Below are positions 35,736-45,956 of a DNA stretch of 64,000 nucleotides, piece after piece (position 1 is the first letter of the stretch; every line of letters starts with the position of its first letter). Origin of the DNA: Amaurobius ferox (taxonomy: Eukaryota; Arthropoda; Arachnida; Araneae; Amaurobiidae). The stretch lies in the NCBI GenBank assembly GCA_951213105.1, contig OX578148.1:141351518-141415517 (forward strand). The letters run 5' to 3'. A model generated the notes under the pieces. The model was not told where the DNA came from. It was given only the letters and a program-made list of their open reading frames with translations, and did no database searches. The position numbers and the translations under genes are program-made.

Positions 35736-35815
35736 TGCATAAAGCATTGATTATAAAACACTTTCCAACTCAAATTCAACGGTGCACATATGCACCGTTG
35801 AATGTATCGCATTTC
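35736..35815 (+). repeat. Family A end fragment with palindrome
   Basis: GCATTGATTATAAAACACTT is the outer end of family A. It is followed by a perfect 13-bp inverted repeat with a CATA loop (35774-35803; arms ATTCAACGGTGCA and its complement). Confidence 0.6.
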
Positions 35816-36321
35816 ATTCAAAAACATTTTCAAAAGATTTTTTCTAGCACATGCTTCTGAATTTATATTTTATTTTATCTCTCCCACCTCTTGTCTTGAA
35901 ACTTTTTTCAAAACTCATTTCTCGTCTTTCATTATCTCTTGTTCTCTCTGATACTTCTCGATTTTGCACTTGCGCAACAGCAACATAGCGTCCCCTATAG
36001 AATATTCATCCAGTCTAAAAATTTTTAGTTAGGAAGACCTATTCAAAAGTAGAATCAATTTTAAATACATTTTGCGAACTGAAAATTTTTAAGCTGATTT
36101 TCCTAAAATGACACGCAATCTGCTTTTATAGTTTAGTCTGTTTAAAATCCTCCACTGGTCCCCTCCCTAATCAGACATTTAATGGCAAAAAATGAACAAG
36201 CATATTTTAAGAGCAAGAAATTGAAAAAAGTGTACAGTGTTATCCACATAAAAGATAATCGCATTTAATATTAATTTAAACATGAGGATATGGAAATGTA
36301 GAGTTATTCTTTAAGATGCGT

Positions 36322-36412
36322 GCCTCGGTAGCGCAGTAGGCAGCGCGTCAGTCTCATAATCCTACTCTTCTGAGTAATCTGAAGGTCGTGAGTTCGATCC
36401 TCACCCGGGGCA
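36322..36412 (+). tRNA. tRNA-Met(CAT) with an 18-nt intron, copy 1
   Basis: Full cloverleaf. Acceptor GCCTCGG pairs with CCGGGGC (one G.T pair). The D stem is GCGC/GCGC, the T stem GTGAG/CTCAC with loop TTCGATC, and the discriminator is A. The anticodon CAT is at 36355-36357. An 18-base insert at 36359-36376 sits one base 3' of the anticodon, the canonical nuclear tRNA intron position. TGAG within it can pair with CTCA of the anticodon loop, as tRNA introns usually do. Internal A and B boxes are intact and TTTTT follows at about 36418. The sequence around the anticodon matches elongator Met tRNA. It should deliver Met during elongation after intron removal. Confidence 0.9.
36359..36376 (+). 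other. tRNA-Met intron, copy 1
   Basis: ATCCTACTCTTCTGAGTA, 18 bases. Because AATC occurs on both sides, the exact cut could slide by up to three bases; the stated position follows the canonical 37/38 rule. Confidence 0.8.
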
Positions 36413-36774
36413 GATACATTTTTACGAGCTGCGATTCAGTCGAATTTTGTCAAGGTTCCGCAGGATTCAATGCGAAGGTTGGAATGTTTTGAGTTCGTCC
36501 ATTGGCATTATACAATTTTTGTCGAAGAAGAATCGGGAGAAAGTTTGGAGTCTTTATAATTGAATATTATTGCATGTAAATTAAATGTCTGAAGAAAGAT
36601 TTCAATATTCAGCTTCACTTTTATTATCACATGTAAACATTTTCTCTTATATATATATATAATTTTTTTTATGATAATCCAAAGAAATAAAAGATATGTG
36701 TTGTAACAACTAGAGAAGACCAAAAATTAATTATAATATATATTAAACATAATATATGTATTATATACGTATAT

Positions 36775-37065
36775 ACAAGGTAGGATGAAAAAGTTCGGAG
36801 TCTGTGCTGATATCCCCAACCCTGATCGGAGGAGTGGGAAACTATTTTACACTGAGTACTATTTTACAGTGAGTACGTAGAGGCACATGTGACGCTAGAT
36901 GTGAAAAGGAAGAAGCAGGTGTTTTCCGGACAATGCGTGGCGGTGAACTGTAGTCGTTCGTGATCGTCGAAAACGGAAATGGCGTTTGAAGAATAGCGTG
37001 CTAATATCAAATTCTGTCAGCGTTTGGAGGAAATCGTCGACAGAAACACTGCACCTTCGCAGAAC
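36775..37065 (+). pseudogene. mariner 5' end and transposase N-terminus, broken
   Basis: Begins with GGATGAAAAAGTTCGGAGTC, a mariner-type terminus. The transposase start near 36979 reads MAFEE, an immediate TAG, then RANIKFCQRL in the same frame, and SSTETLHL after a frame change. These are N-terminal DNA-binding residues of a mariner transposase. The element stops abruptly at about 37065 where family A sequence begins, so the catalytic domain is absent. Confidence 0.7.
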
Positions 37066-37415
37066 GGGAATTTTAATAAATGCAGATTGTAAACAAATGA
37101 ATGTAAAAATGAGTTGTATATGGATTGCTGAATTTTTTCAAGCAAAATTATTTAACTCTGGAGTCTGGAATAAAAGTGCAGGAATGAAATATTCACTACT
37201 TTTACATAGAGAGCCAGACGATTTATATTTCGATGACGTCATTTGAATAAAATTCATTCTTTTTCGATGAACTATAATCACTAAGGATTCACAGAACTAT
37301 AATCATTAAGTTGTCAAGTAAAATAAATGATTGTAGTTCTGTGATAATTAAAAAAATATCACCGCTGAATGTATCGCATCTCTAAAATGCGCATCTCTAA
37401 AATACAATATATTCC
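37066..37415 (-). repeat. Family A fragment
   Basis: Matches the 18.5 and 61.4 kb copies (GAGCCAGACGATTTATATTT, TGACGTCATTTGAAT, then TGTATCGCAT). Truncated on both sides. Confidence 0.65.
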
Positions 37416-37421
37416 CCCGAT

Positions 37422-38139
37422 TCTTCTTCGACAAAAATTCTATAATGCTAATGGACTGACTCAAAACATTCCAACCTTCGCATTGAATCTTGCGGAACCT
37501 TGACAAAATTCGACTGAATCGCAGCTCGTAAAAATGTATCTGCCCCGGGTGAGGATCGAACTCACGACCTTCAGATTACTCAGAAGAGTAGGATTATGAG
37601 ACTGACGCGCTGCCTACTGCGCTACCGAGGCACGCTTGTTAAAGAATAAATTACTCTACATTTCCACATTCTCATGTTTAAATTAATATTAAATGTGTTT
37701 ATTTTTTATGTTAATAACACTGTACACTTTTTTCTATTTCTAGCTCTTAAAATATGTTTGTTCATTTTTTGACATTAAATGTCTGATTAGGGAAGGGACC
37801 AGTGAAGAATTTTGAACAGACTAAACTATAAAAGCAGATTGAATGTCATTTTAGGAAAATCAGCTTAAAAATTTTCAGTTCGCAAAATGTATTTAAAATT
37901 AATTCTTCTTTTAAATAGGTCTTCCTAAATAAAAAATTTTAGGCTGGATGAATCTTCCATAGGTGACGCTATGTTGCTGTTGCGCAAGTGCAAAATCGAG
38001 AAGTATCAGAGAACAAGAGATAATGAAAGACGAGAAATGAGTTCTGAAAAAAAGTTTCAAGACAAGAGGTGGGAGAAATGAAATAAAATATAAATTCAGA
38101 AGCATGTGCAAGAAAAAAATATTTTGAAAATGTTTTTGA
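37422..38139 (-). repeat. Right arm of large inverted repeat carrying tRNA-Met
   Basis: Inverse copy of 35819-36540. Substitutions are scattered through the flanks while the tRNA gene itself is unchanged. Confidence 0.85.
37541..37631 (-). tRNA. tRNA-Met(CAT) with an 18-nt intron, copy 2
   Basis: Base-for-base identical over all 91 positions to the gene at 36322-36412, intron included, on the opposite strand. A T5 run follows the 3' end on the minus strand (AAAAA at about 37530-37534 on plus). The two genes are divergent copies in the arms of the inverted repeat, pointing toward each other across the spacer. Their identity against diverged flanks suggests selection or gene conversion. Confidence 0.9.
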
Positions 38140-38389
38140 GTGACGATTATAGTGGGTAGAGAAAAAAAAAATTATTCAATTTACCTCATTTGAACAATAG
38201 ATTTTTTATATACTTTATTTCAGAGGTGTAGGTAGGAGGAATAACTTCCCCACGTAGGCGGAAATTTTACATTCGTTTTTCACAAGGAATGTTTCATAAA
38301 TACAAAGAATTTCAGCATTGTAACAAAACCCCTTTTTCCTGTTTAGTTCCCACACCACACCCCCTTGCTTTCTTCCTTGATTCTAGCTG

Positions 38390-38730
38390 GCTTGGCGGAC
38401 TGGCCCCCCAAATTTTAAGGGGGCCCCTAAATTTTGTATGTGATAACAATTTTAAGCAGAAATAATGTTATAATTTATTTACAACTGGTAGTATTAGTCT
38501 TTATGTTAAATTATAAAATATGTTAATAGCTTTAAATATTATATATCCTTTAAAGACATATGGTACTTTGAAGTAAAATGTTTGGAAGTTTTCTACATGT
38601 AAAAAAAATTGGGATTGGTATCCCAAATATTTTAGCCCCTAAATTTGTTATGTGTTGATGTTTTGCATGTGTTCGATATGCTTATGAGGGTCCCGAAATA
38701 ACACCAGGTCCTGTTTGGCTAAGCTGTGTT
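38390..38730 (+). repeat. Dispersed repeat F, copy 2
   Basis: Matches 5930-6290. The opening GGACTGGCCCCCCAAATTTT and closing GGGTCCCGAAATAACACC differ from copy 1 by substitutions and small indels. Confidence 0.65.
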
Positions 38731-39232
38731 ATATGGAAAATTTAGCTTAAAAATATTAGTGTTCGATAGTAGAATACGTGCACCACTTTCTAATGCCCTT
38801 TTAAGCAAAGATGGATTTTTTTTTAAATACTTATAAAAAGACTCTGAGCGCAGAGTCCCTTGGATGGTGGTGGTGCCCTCTTCATTTTCTTTCTTTAAAG
38901 AAAACTACCATTAAAAGTATTTTTGTCTGAAATTCGAGAAGGAGGACCCGATTAACGTATTTCATATTTCTTTTTCAGCTTAAATAAGCCATAGGTTGAT
39001 TGAGGATGCCGCGTTACTTTTTTTGGTACTTGCGTATTAACGCCACCGCAGCTACAGATTTGGCGGTTTTTAAGTACCGTCAATCTACACCTAAAATTTT
39101 TGTGACAAATCATAAAATAAAACACTTTATTTAAAATCAAAACACTTTCAAAATTCAAAACACTTCATTTAAAAACAAAATAGTCAATCGGATTTCGGTG
39201 GAAAATGGGCCGATATAGAGTTTAACATAGAT
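38731..39232. other. Stretch without a recognised gene
   Basis: AT-rich, likely including the 3' end of the Merlin element next to it. No terminal inverted repeat was located. Confidence 0.4.
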
Positions 39233-39900
39233 TCAAAAGTCTCTATTTTCTGTCACCTGATGCTGTCGCCATATGAACTCTGATAAATAAGATTCCAAAT
39301 GATGTCTCGCTGTCCCCCTATGTCTCTTGTTCCTCCATTTAGCACTGCCCCACATTCTTTCAACTGTTTGTGTATGAACTCCTGTATCGGGATTAATAAA
39401 ATTGTATTTATGATTAACTTTAGCATGTAGGAATCCTTCTATTTCTATTTTATTTGTTTGGTAACCTTTCCAACTGTCAGAATAAATTGTGCTACCATCT
39501 GCAATGTTTTCAATAATTTTATCAAGAAGGGTAGAGCCAGTTCTATTAGGAACAGTGACAACAAACGAATCTTTTGTTTCTCTTCATATACCACCAAACA
39601 CCCACTGTTCGGGTAATACTCGACCACAATTATTTTTACGTTTAGTAAACAAACTTTCATCAATTTCCACAATGCAATCTGGTCCACCTACCTTCTTGTT
39701 TGGTTTATTCTCCATATCCAAGACACGTAATTCACGCATATAATTGTTCCAATCTATAACAGTTTTATCCGATAAATCAAGTTGCTTTTCACAAAATTTA
39801 ATCGACGTCAACTCCTCGCACCAGCAGTATATGAAGCAGTATATGAAAATAAAATTGCATCTTGTTCTGTTTTTGGCAAATCCCAAATACGCATTTTCGT
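39233..39900 (-). pseudogene. Merlin-type (ISXO2/IS1016-like) DDE transposase
   Basis: Read on the minus strand. Conserved blocks in order are LTSIKFCEKQLDLSDKTV and IDWNNYMREL, then GGPDCIVEIDESLFTKRK with the first catalytic Asp, PEQWVFGGI, a TGA (39584-39586), then in the same frame SFVVTVPNRTGSTLLDK, IYSDSWKGYQTNK with the second Asp, and HTQTVERMWGSAKWRNK with the Glu, ending at TGA 39233-39235. This is the domain of eukaryotic Merlin transposons, related to bacterial IS1016/IS1595 enzymes. Apart from the internal TGA the frame is open from about 39880 to the end. Part of the N-terminal region upstream is not resolved. It is probably a recently inactivated relic. Confidence 0.85.
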
Positions 39901-41160
39901 AGCACTAAAAAATGGCGTCAAAAATCAGCAAGCAACAAGGAATTCAAAAGATCACTGCGTGCGCGTGCGAACAAGATTGCTCTTTATTGGCGCGGTGGAG
40001 TTAATACGTAAGTACCCTTTTTTTTACTCTTTTATTATATTTTTTGCAAATAAAATAGAGTTAAACAGTTTTTCTTTACAGCTTTTCTTTTGAGTCAGTC
40101 CAAATATTTTAAATTAAAAATTATTTCAATAGATAATTCTTCAGATATATAGTTAAAAATCGCTTCAGATAAGATCACACTTTTCCTGGTGGAATTTTTC
40201 CTGAGCTAAAATGAATGCAAGTTGACCGGTGTATGTCAAACGGATTTAGGCTGTGGTACGGATCATTATTAGGACACGAGATATTCAATCTGTCCCATTT
40301 TGGGAGGCTTCACTGCAATGAAATCCAAACGTTAAGTGAGAGCATTTTACTTAAATTATTCTGCGCTAATTCACATATATTTGTGTCAAAATATGTTTAA
40401 AACTTATGTTTTTGTCGTTAGCTGTTAGTCTTTTGTTTCATATCTTCGTAATTCTGCCCCGATGATTCAATTCGTATGTTTATATTTTAGCGCTTTGAAT
40501 TGGGTCAAAGTAATATAGTCTAATCAAGCGGATCAGATATTTCAATACTTAATGTACATTAATTTATAAGATCGCTCCCATTTCTACATCGCTAAATAAA
40601 ACGCAAGCTGCGGCAGTAGTGTCGCCATCTATTGCTTTATATATAAATGAGATGCTAATGAGAGGCTCTTCTGTGCCGTAAAGGTGTAAGAAAAGCTGGA
40701 TGAAAACTTTTCGTCTTGTTCGGGCTGAAATCAAGAACTGTTTCGAGACTTAAGGGTAAAAATCCGGGAAAATATTGCCGGTGAAACGCAACGAATCAAA
40801 AACCTATTTATTTATTCTTTATTTCTCAAATAGATTGTACGCGATCCAAGACGTTTCTTCCTGGATAAAAACAAGATTCTGCGTCGAAAATTCTCCAAGG
40901 AAGTTTTATCAGAAGTTCGAAACCTTCTCATTTTTGGGCGCTTTTTTGCTAATAATTAAACATTTATTTATTGTTTTTAAATTTTCGAACGTGCACATCA
41001 AGATTCGCGATTCTCCCCTTACCCATTTAAGATTACCTGAAACCTTCTACACCAAGTTTCCGCAGTCAAAATGACAGCAATTATTTTTGCACTTTCAAAC
41101 ATAATTAAAGGGTAAAACATGTTTCATTAGCGCATATGCCCTATTATCAGCTTACAAACA
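39901..41160. other. Stretch without a recognised gene
   Basis: May include the 5' end of the Merlin element. Otherwise nothing was recognised. Confidence 0.4.
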
Positions 41161-41167
41161 TGACACG

Positions 41168-41255
41168 GTGTGACTGGCCCGGCCATTCACCAAGTTACTC
41201 TATGTCCTAGGATGAGTCGGGTGGACTGGACTTTCGACGGTGTGACTGGCGAAGT
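41168..41255 (-). repeat. Degenerate hairpin unit
   Basis: On the minus strand CACCCGACTCATCCTAGGAC and GGTGAATGGCCGGG follow the layout of the array units at 51 kb, and GGTGTGACTGG flanks it on both sides as a direct repeat. Confidence 0.45.
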
Positions 41256-41804
41256 CAGTAGGTATTAAAGACCAAATCCCATTTAAACGAGATAGAGAAT
41301 TGAAATCGCCATTAGGTCAGATTCGGAATCGGCATCGGTGGATTTGTATCCCTCTAATTTATGCAAGAATGAGATCGAACCAAGACTGATCTTCCTTGGC
41401 GTTGGAAATTCGTGCTGTTCAACGACAGTTCTCTTTAATTGCCCTTTATTTCCGTGTTTCAGAATGGTCCGTCTGAGAAATAATTGAAATTTTTCAAATT
41501 CTTAACAAAGCGCGTAATCACTTAAGCATTTCTACGAACTTAATTTTAAAAAACTTGTGAGGATTCTATTATGTATTATCATTTTATTCTTATTCTACTT
41601 TTCCTGATTTTAATGTATGTCCTAAACTTCTCCACTTTCATTCCGAAGAATCGTATACTCACGATGGACCAGATCTCTCAGAAGGGCAGACTTTAGAATG
41701 ACGTCTCTGTCATTCTGCCGAGTTCGCGCGGGTGTGTGTTCTGCTCGATCGTCCACGGAATTTAGCATCTAGAGTATAGCCTACGATTTTTTGAGTATAT
41801 ATAG

Positions 41805-41862
41805 TGTCGAAAGCCCAGACCACCCGACTCGTCCGAGGACTTAGAGCAGCTGTTTAGGATTG
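41805..41862 (+). repeat. Hairpin unit, 3' truncated
   Basis: CAGACCACCCGACTCGTCC then GAGGACTTAGAGCAGCTGTT, the 5' two thirds of the array unit. The closing stem strand is not preserved. Confidence 0.55.
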
Positions 41863-42426
41863 AAGGTTAATTTAGTAATAAGTTAGGTTTGAATTTAATT
41901 GTAGATTAGTATGTCATGGATAGAAATTGTAATGCTAGAGTTGTAAATAATATGTATATAGATGGATATATATATATGATACAGAAATTTTAAACCTTTC
42001 CCAATAACGCACCCTTTTCTTTCATAATTATTATTCCAAATTCCTATTTCATGTACAGCACGTATTGCAACTATATTAAATTCTATCCCACGCCACTAAT
42101 ATTAACAGCACTTCCTCTTTTCCTCGACCATACCATATAGGGTCACTCATCTAAACCTCTGTGTAAACTTTCTCATATGAAACTGCATTCCCAATCACAT
42201 TTTTAAAGCATAATGAACGCGAAGACAGTATCTTTCCCATACCACCATATCCCTCCCCTCTCTGTTGTAACTGTACATTGTGTAAAACAACGCAGACGGC
42301 ATTGAGATTTCTTGGTAGCTGGATGCCGGATCTCGGCAGTCCGATGTAACTATATCTATTTAGAGTGTGATATAATAAAGTAGATTTTGGTAATGTGAAA
42401 TTGTCTCTTCCCTGGCCTATTTCAGC

Positions 42427-42431
<5 letters not shown>
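41863..42431. other. Stretch without a recognised gene
   Basis: Non-coding. GATATAATAAAGTAG at about 42369 resembles a polyadenylation context, but nothing upstream is recognised. Confidence 0.35.

Positions 42432-42497
<66 letters not shown>
42432..42497. repeat. (TA)n microsatellite
   Basis: Pure TA tract directly 5' of the truncated Naiad copy. Confidence 0.95.
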
Positions 42498-42498
<1 letters not shown>

Positions 42499-42844
42499 TG
42501 TCATAAATACCGAAAATGCATTTTGTGTTCATTTTTATAAAATATTTCTTGGACTTGACAAAAGGTTGTACCGAAATGAATACCATTATTAGGCCTAGGG
42601 CTTGTCTACGTCTAAAGCTTTCATGCTTGGATTTTATTTGATGTTATTTTATCGATTCCTTTCCATTGATCTTTTTTGTCTGTCTTCAGCTTGATGACTA
42701 CAGGTTTGCATTTTATTTTCCACTTGATTGACGATTCTCTGTTTGATACTTTTATTTGTAAGGCATTTTTTAATATTGGGGTTTTTTGAGTTTAAACTTC
42801 TCTCTATTCTGTCATTGGATTTTCAAACTTTTATTATTATTATT
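42498..42844 (+). mobile_element. 5'-truncated Naiad copy (3' UTR only)
   Basis: Matches the 3' end of the element at 20.8-24.2 kb: ATTTTTATAAAATATTTCTTGGACTTG region, then AGGCCTAGGGCTTGTCTACG, and the terminal CATTGGATTTTCAAACTTTT just before TATTATTA and (TA)n. It contains no coding sequence. Both sides are TA tracts, in line with insertion into a microsatellite. Confidence 0.8.
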
Positions 42845-42861
42845 ATATATATATATATATT

Positions 42862-43764
42862 AGGGTGTCCCAAAAACATTGACCTCGGCTTTTATTCCTT
42901 AAATATTGATCTTAGACATATATAATAAATTGCGAAGTTGCGTGAAAAAGGTACAGAATTTTATGAAATCGATAAAAATTTTCAGGTGATTAAATTTGAA
43001 GAAATGTAAAATTTCAATTTGTATACGGCCCCCGTACAAAAACATTTCCAATGAGTAAAATGTGTCCCATACATTAATAAGGTGATGTACAAAATTTCAG
43101 CATTTTATTATAAAATGTCCCAAAGATATGTTTAAACAAAGTTGGTGAGGGATTTATCACACATTAAAAGGTAAATGTTTACAGCAAGAGTGCAAATGAC
43201 GCAGCGCAGAAATGCATCATAGGCAAATTATATCTGCCTCTTTAATAGATCTTTGACATGGATAGAAAACATTTTGAACAAACTTTGTAATCTTTGTGTA
43301 GTGTTATTATTTCTACACAGTGTAGATACTTTTGTACCAATAAATAGCAAAATTATTAATTATTTATGTAATCATTGTTTTCTTTCGTAATTTGTATTTG
43401 ATCCCTGAAACGCGATCTGCCCACATGTTTATTCCCCTCTGAGAACCCATGTCGATGCATCGAAAAGTGGTTTAAGTCATCATTTTTGTCTTTTCATATC
43501 TCTGGGACTTTTTATGATAAAATGCTGAAATTTTGTGCATCACCTTATTAGTGTATGATGGCGCATTTTACTCATTGGAAATTTTTTTGTACGAGGGCCG
43601 TATACAAATTTAAATTTTGTATTTCTTAAAATTTAATTTCCTTGAAAATTGTAACCGATTTCATGAAATTGCGTACCTTTTTTTACACAACTTTGTAATT
43701 TATTGTATATGTTTAAGATCAATATTTAAGGAATAAAAGCCGAGGTCAATGTTTTTGGGACACC

Positions 43765-43768
<4 letters not shown>
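42862..43768. mobile_element. Long-armed foldback element (mariner-like MITE)
   Basis: Outer ends are exact inverses: AGGGTGTCCCAAAAACATTG at the left and CAATGTTTTTGGGACACCCT at the right. Inverted similarity continues for about 270 bases per arm (for example GCCGAGGTC, TATTCCTTAAATATTGATCT, GCATTTTATTATAAAATGTCCC). The roughly 340-base centre is non-coding. GGTGTCCCAAAAA is typical of the Tc1/mariner group, which targets TA, and (TA)n lies on both sides. It needs a transposase from elsewhere. Confidence 0.85.

Positions 43769-43801
<33 letters not shown>
43769..43801. repeat. (TA)n microsatellite
   Basis: Continuation of the TA tract that the foldback element split. Confidence 0.9.
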
Positions 43802-43804
<3 letters not shown>

Positions 43805-44069
43805 CTATGTGTGTTTTGAGTCCCCAGCGAAGCTAGCCGTTAATAAAGTTGTTTATTTGTTAAATGTCTTGATTCTTTCGTCGAACTCTGTTCATTGGGT
43901 TATTGTAAGTTTAATTTAGAGTGAATTAAATTGGAATGGTTCATACAAAAGTCCCGATCTTGGGTTGAAATGGAAGAGTACTTTATAAACTGTAGAAGTT
44001 CAATGGGCTGTCCTATAGTAATCAGTTGTCTCTTGAACTGAAAAAGTTCATTCTTTTCTTATCAATAAC

Positions 44070-44500
44070 CCTCGTCCATTTTTTCCATGTTTAGAGAAAC
44101 AAATCCTTTGTACTCTCAAGATACAAGAATCAGTCCAAATTGCTGGATAACTAACAGGTTTATAGACAAGTATAGCGTAAACAGGGGCAATATAGAGCAA
44201 ATAGCTGGATGACTATCTCACAAGACTGCTCAACAACTGCCAGGTACAGTAAAAGAGCCATTAAATGCTCAGATAATTCACAAAATAGCCGCTACTCTTC
44301 TCAAAACATGGACGTCCTTCACAATTCAATGTAGCTCGTATCATGTCCACTGCCCCAACTGAGCTGGGATTCCTTTTATAGACTCTCGGCGGAAAATTTT
44401 AGAAGGAGCTTATATCTCGTAGAATATTCGTTATTTCGAACAAATTCTCAAACATTCGAAATTCCGTCAAAAGTCACGAAATGGATGATCCACCACCCAA
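44070..44500 (-). repeat. LTR copy related to 10516-11113
   Basis: Shares with the solo LTR at 10.5 kb the block AATAGCCGCTACTCTTCTCA, TGTAGCTCGTATCATGTCCA, and a minus-strand TATA box (TCTATAAAAGGAATCCC). Edges are not clear. It may extend further right. No internal retroelement genes are attached. Confidence 0.55.
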
Positions 44501-45597
44501 TCGGGCAACCCTGGACCAACCGTATTGATATAGCAACCCTAGATGTCCATCATAGAAATGGCTGCCTGTACGGTGGAGAAAAGAGCTTTTAGTGAAGACA
44601 TTTTTGATGGTCGTAAGTAACAAAACGAAGATGTTTTTTCAAACGCGCCGTTCTTCGAGCTAATAGTGTCCCAGTTGACTTCCATAACTTTCTGACTTAT
44701 GTTTTCAAAATGGACGACTCGACGCGACTGAAAACTGTAAAATCATATTATTTCGCTATCTGTATCGAATGAATGAAAATGAACTTCTTGAAACGGCAGA
44801 AATGGACGACGCCCGTATAAGCATTATCGAGCGGGACAATGATCGAAATATTGGTTTCCATATTCGAAGGCACCTCAGCAGAGAAAAATTCCACAATGAA
44901 TGCGTCGTTTATATATTACGCAAAAAATTTAAATGTTTAATTTTATACAGAAAATCGTAGCCAAAGCGCTGAGGATCTATATTATAGGGAAGACGAGAAT
45001 AAAGAGGATCTGGGCAGAAAAATCAAACTGTCTCAAAAGCTAATAGCGGCAAAAAATAAAATAAACCACCTACGCTATCTGTTATTTATTCCTCCAATAA
45101 AAAGGTGAACCCATAAAATGTTGCAGGAACAACATGTGAAGTAACGTAATGCGCCTCTTCTACGCCATTAGGTAAAGCACGTAAGAACGTGTGATGAGAT
45201 TTTTTTTCTTCGTGCTCTTCGTCTTCCTCGACTCTCCTATAGGCGGGTTCTGTGAAATGACAGTTACGTTTTACGGACTTATCCATCGAAATATGAGCTC
45301 ATTTAATAACTTCATAAATTAAACAAAAATGGTTTTTTTTTTCAAAGGGGGAGGGGGGAGTAATTATATATTTTGTTTTCTAATTTTCCATATATCATCT
45401 ATCTCTTTGAAATTCAATGGTTTCCTGGGCGTGAAGGTTACAACTCCCAAACCTCTCCCCTTGGCCTTGCCACTGCGTTCAATCTTCTTAATTTGAAGCT
45501 GGTAGCGTGGTATAACTCATTTTTATCTGTTGCCGTTCGCAACATTGCGGAGGAACAAATTTTCCTGCAACCAGTGCTGTGATTGGCTATTCCCTGT
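44501..45597. other. Stretch without a recognised gene
   Basis: The frames 44769-44960 (plus) and 45086-45286 (minus, acidic, DEEHEEKK) are not recognised. A repeat-E-like end lies near 45457-45475. Confidence 0.4.
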
Positions 45598-45894
45598 TGT
45601 CAGCTCAAAAAATCAAAATTATAGAATATACTTTGATCAATAATAAGTGAAGGTGATCTTGCCTTTTCGTTTATGCTGATTTATTTCTTAATGCCGGGTG
45701 ACCGCATCTTGACATTGATTTTAAAATAAACTGCAATCTAAATATTTTAAATATCATTTTATTCTGCACAGAACATAACAATAACACTTATTAACTTCAA
45801 CTAACTGATATACATGTTTCTTTTTTTAGGCACGTGCAGAAATCCTAAAGTCACATTCTCGATTATTTCACTTCAGTTCATGGGAGATGTGACA
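45598..45894 (-). repeat. BEL/Pao 3' LTR
   Basis: 297 bases. Next to its inner edge the minus strand has AAGGTGGGACTGA, a plausible polypurine tract for second-strand priming. Confidence 0.9.
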
Positions 45895-45956
45895 TCAGTC
45901 CCACCTTGCATTCTCGGAAAGAATGTAACCAAAGTCACATCTAGAGCATTAAAGAT

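Larger units (their letters stand above)
35819..36540 (+). repeat. Left arm of large inverted repeat carrying tRNA-Met
   Basis: About 720 bases repeated in inverse orientation at 37422-38139. A sampled stretch of about 230 bases beside the tRNA gene is roughly 90 percent identical by eye. The arm includes the whole tRNA gene and both flanks. It runs from near AAAAACATTTTCAAAAGA to CGAAGAAGAATCGGG. Confidence 0.85.
36541..37421. other. Spacer of the inverted repeat (mobile-element fragments)
   Basis: About 880 bases holding the start of a mariner (36775-37065) joined to a family A fragment in minus orientation (about 37066-37415). These insertions are not mirrored in the arms. Confidence 0.7.
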
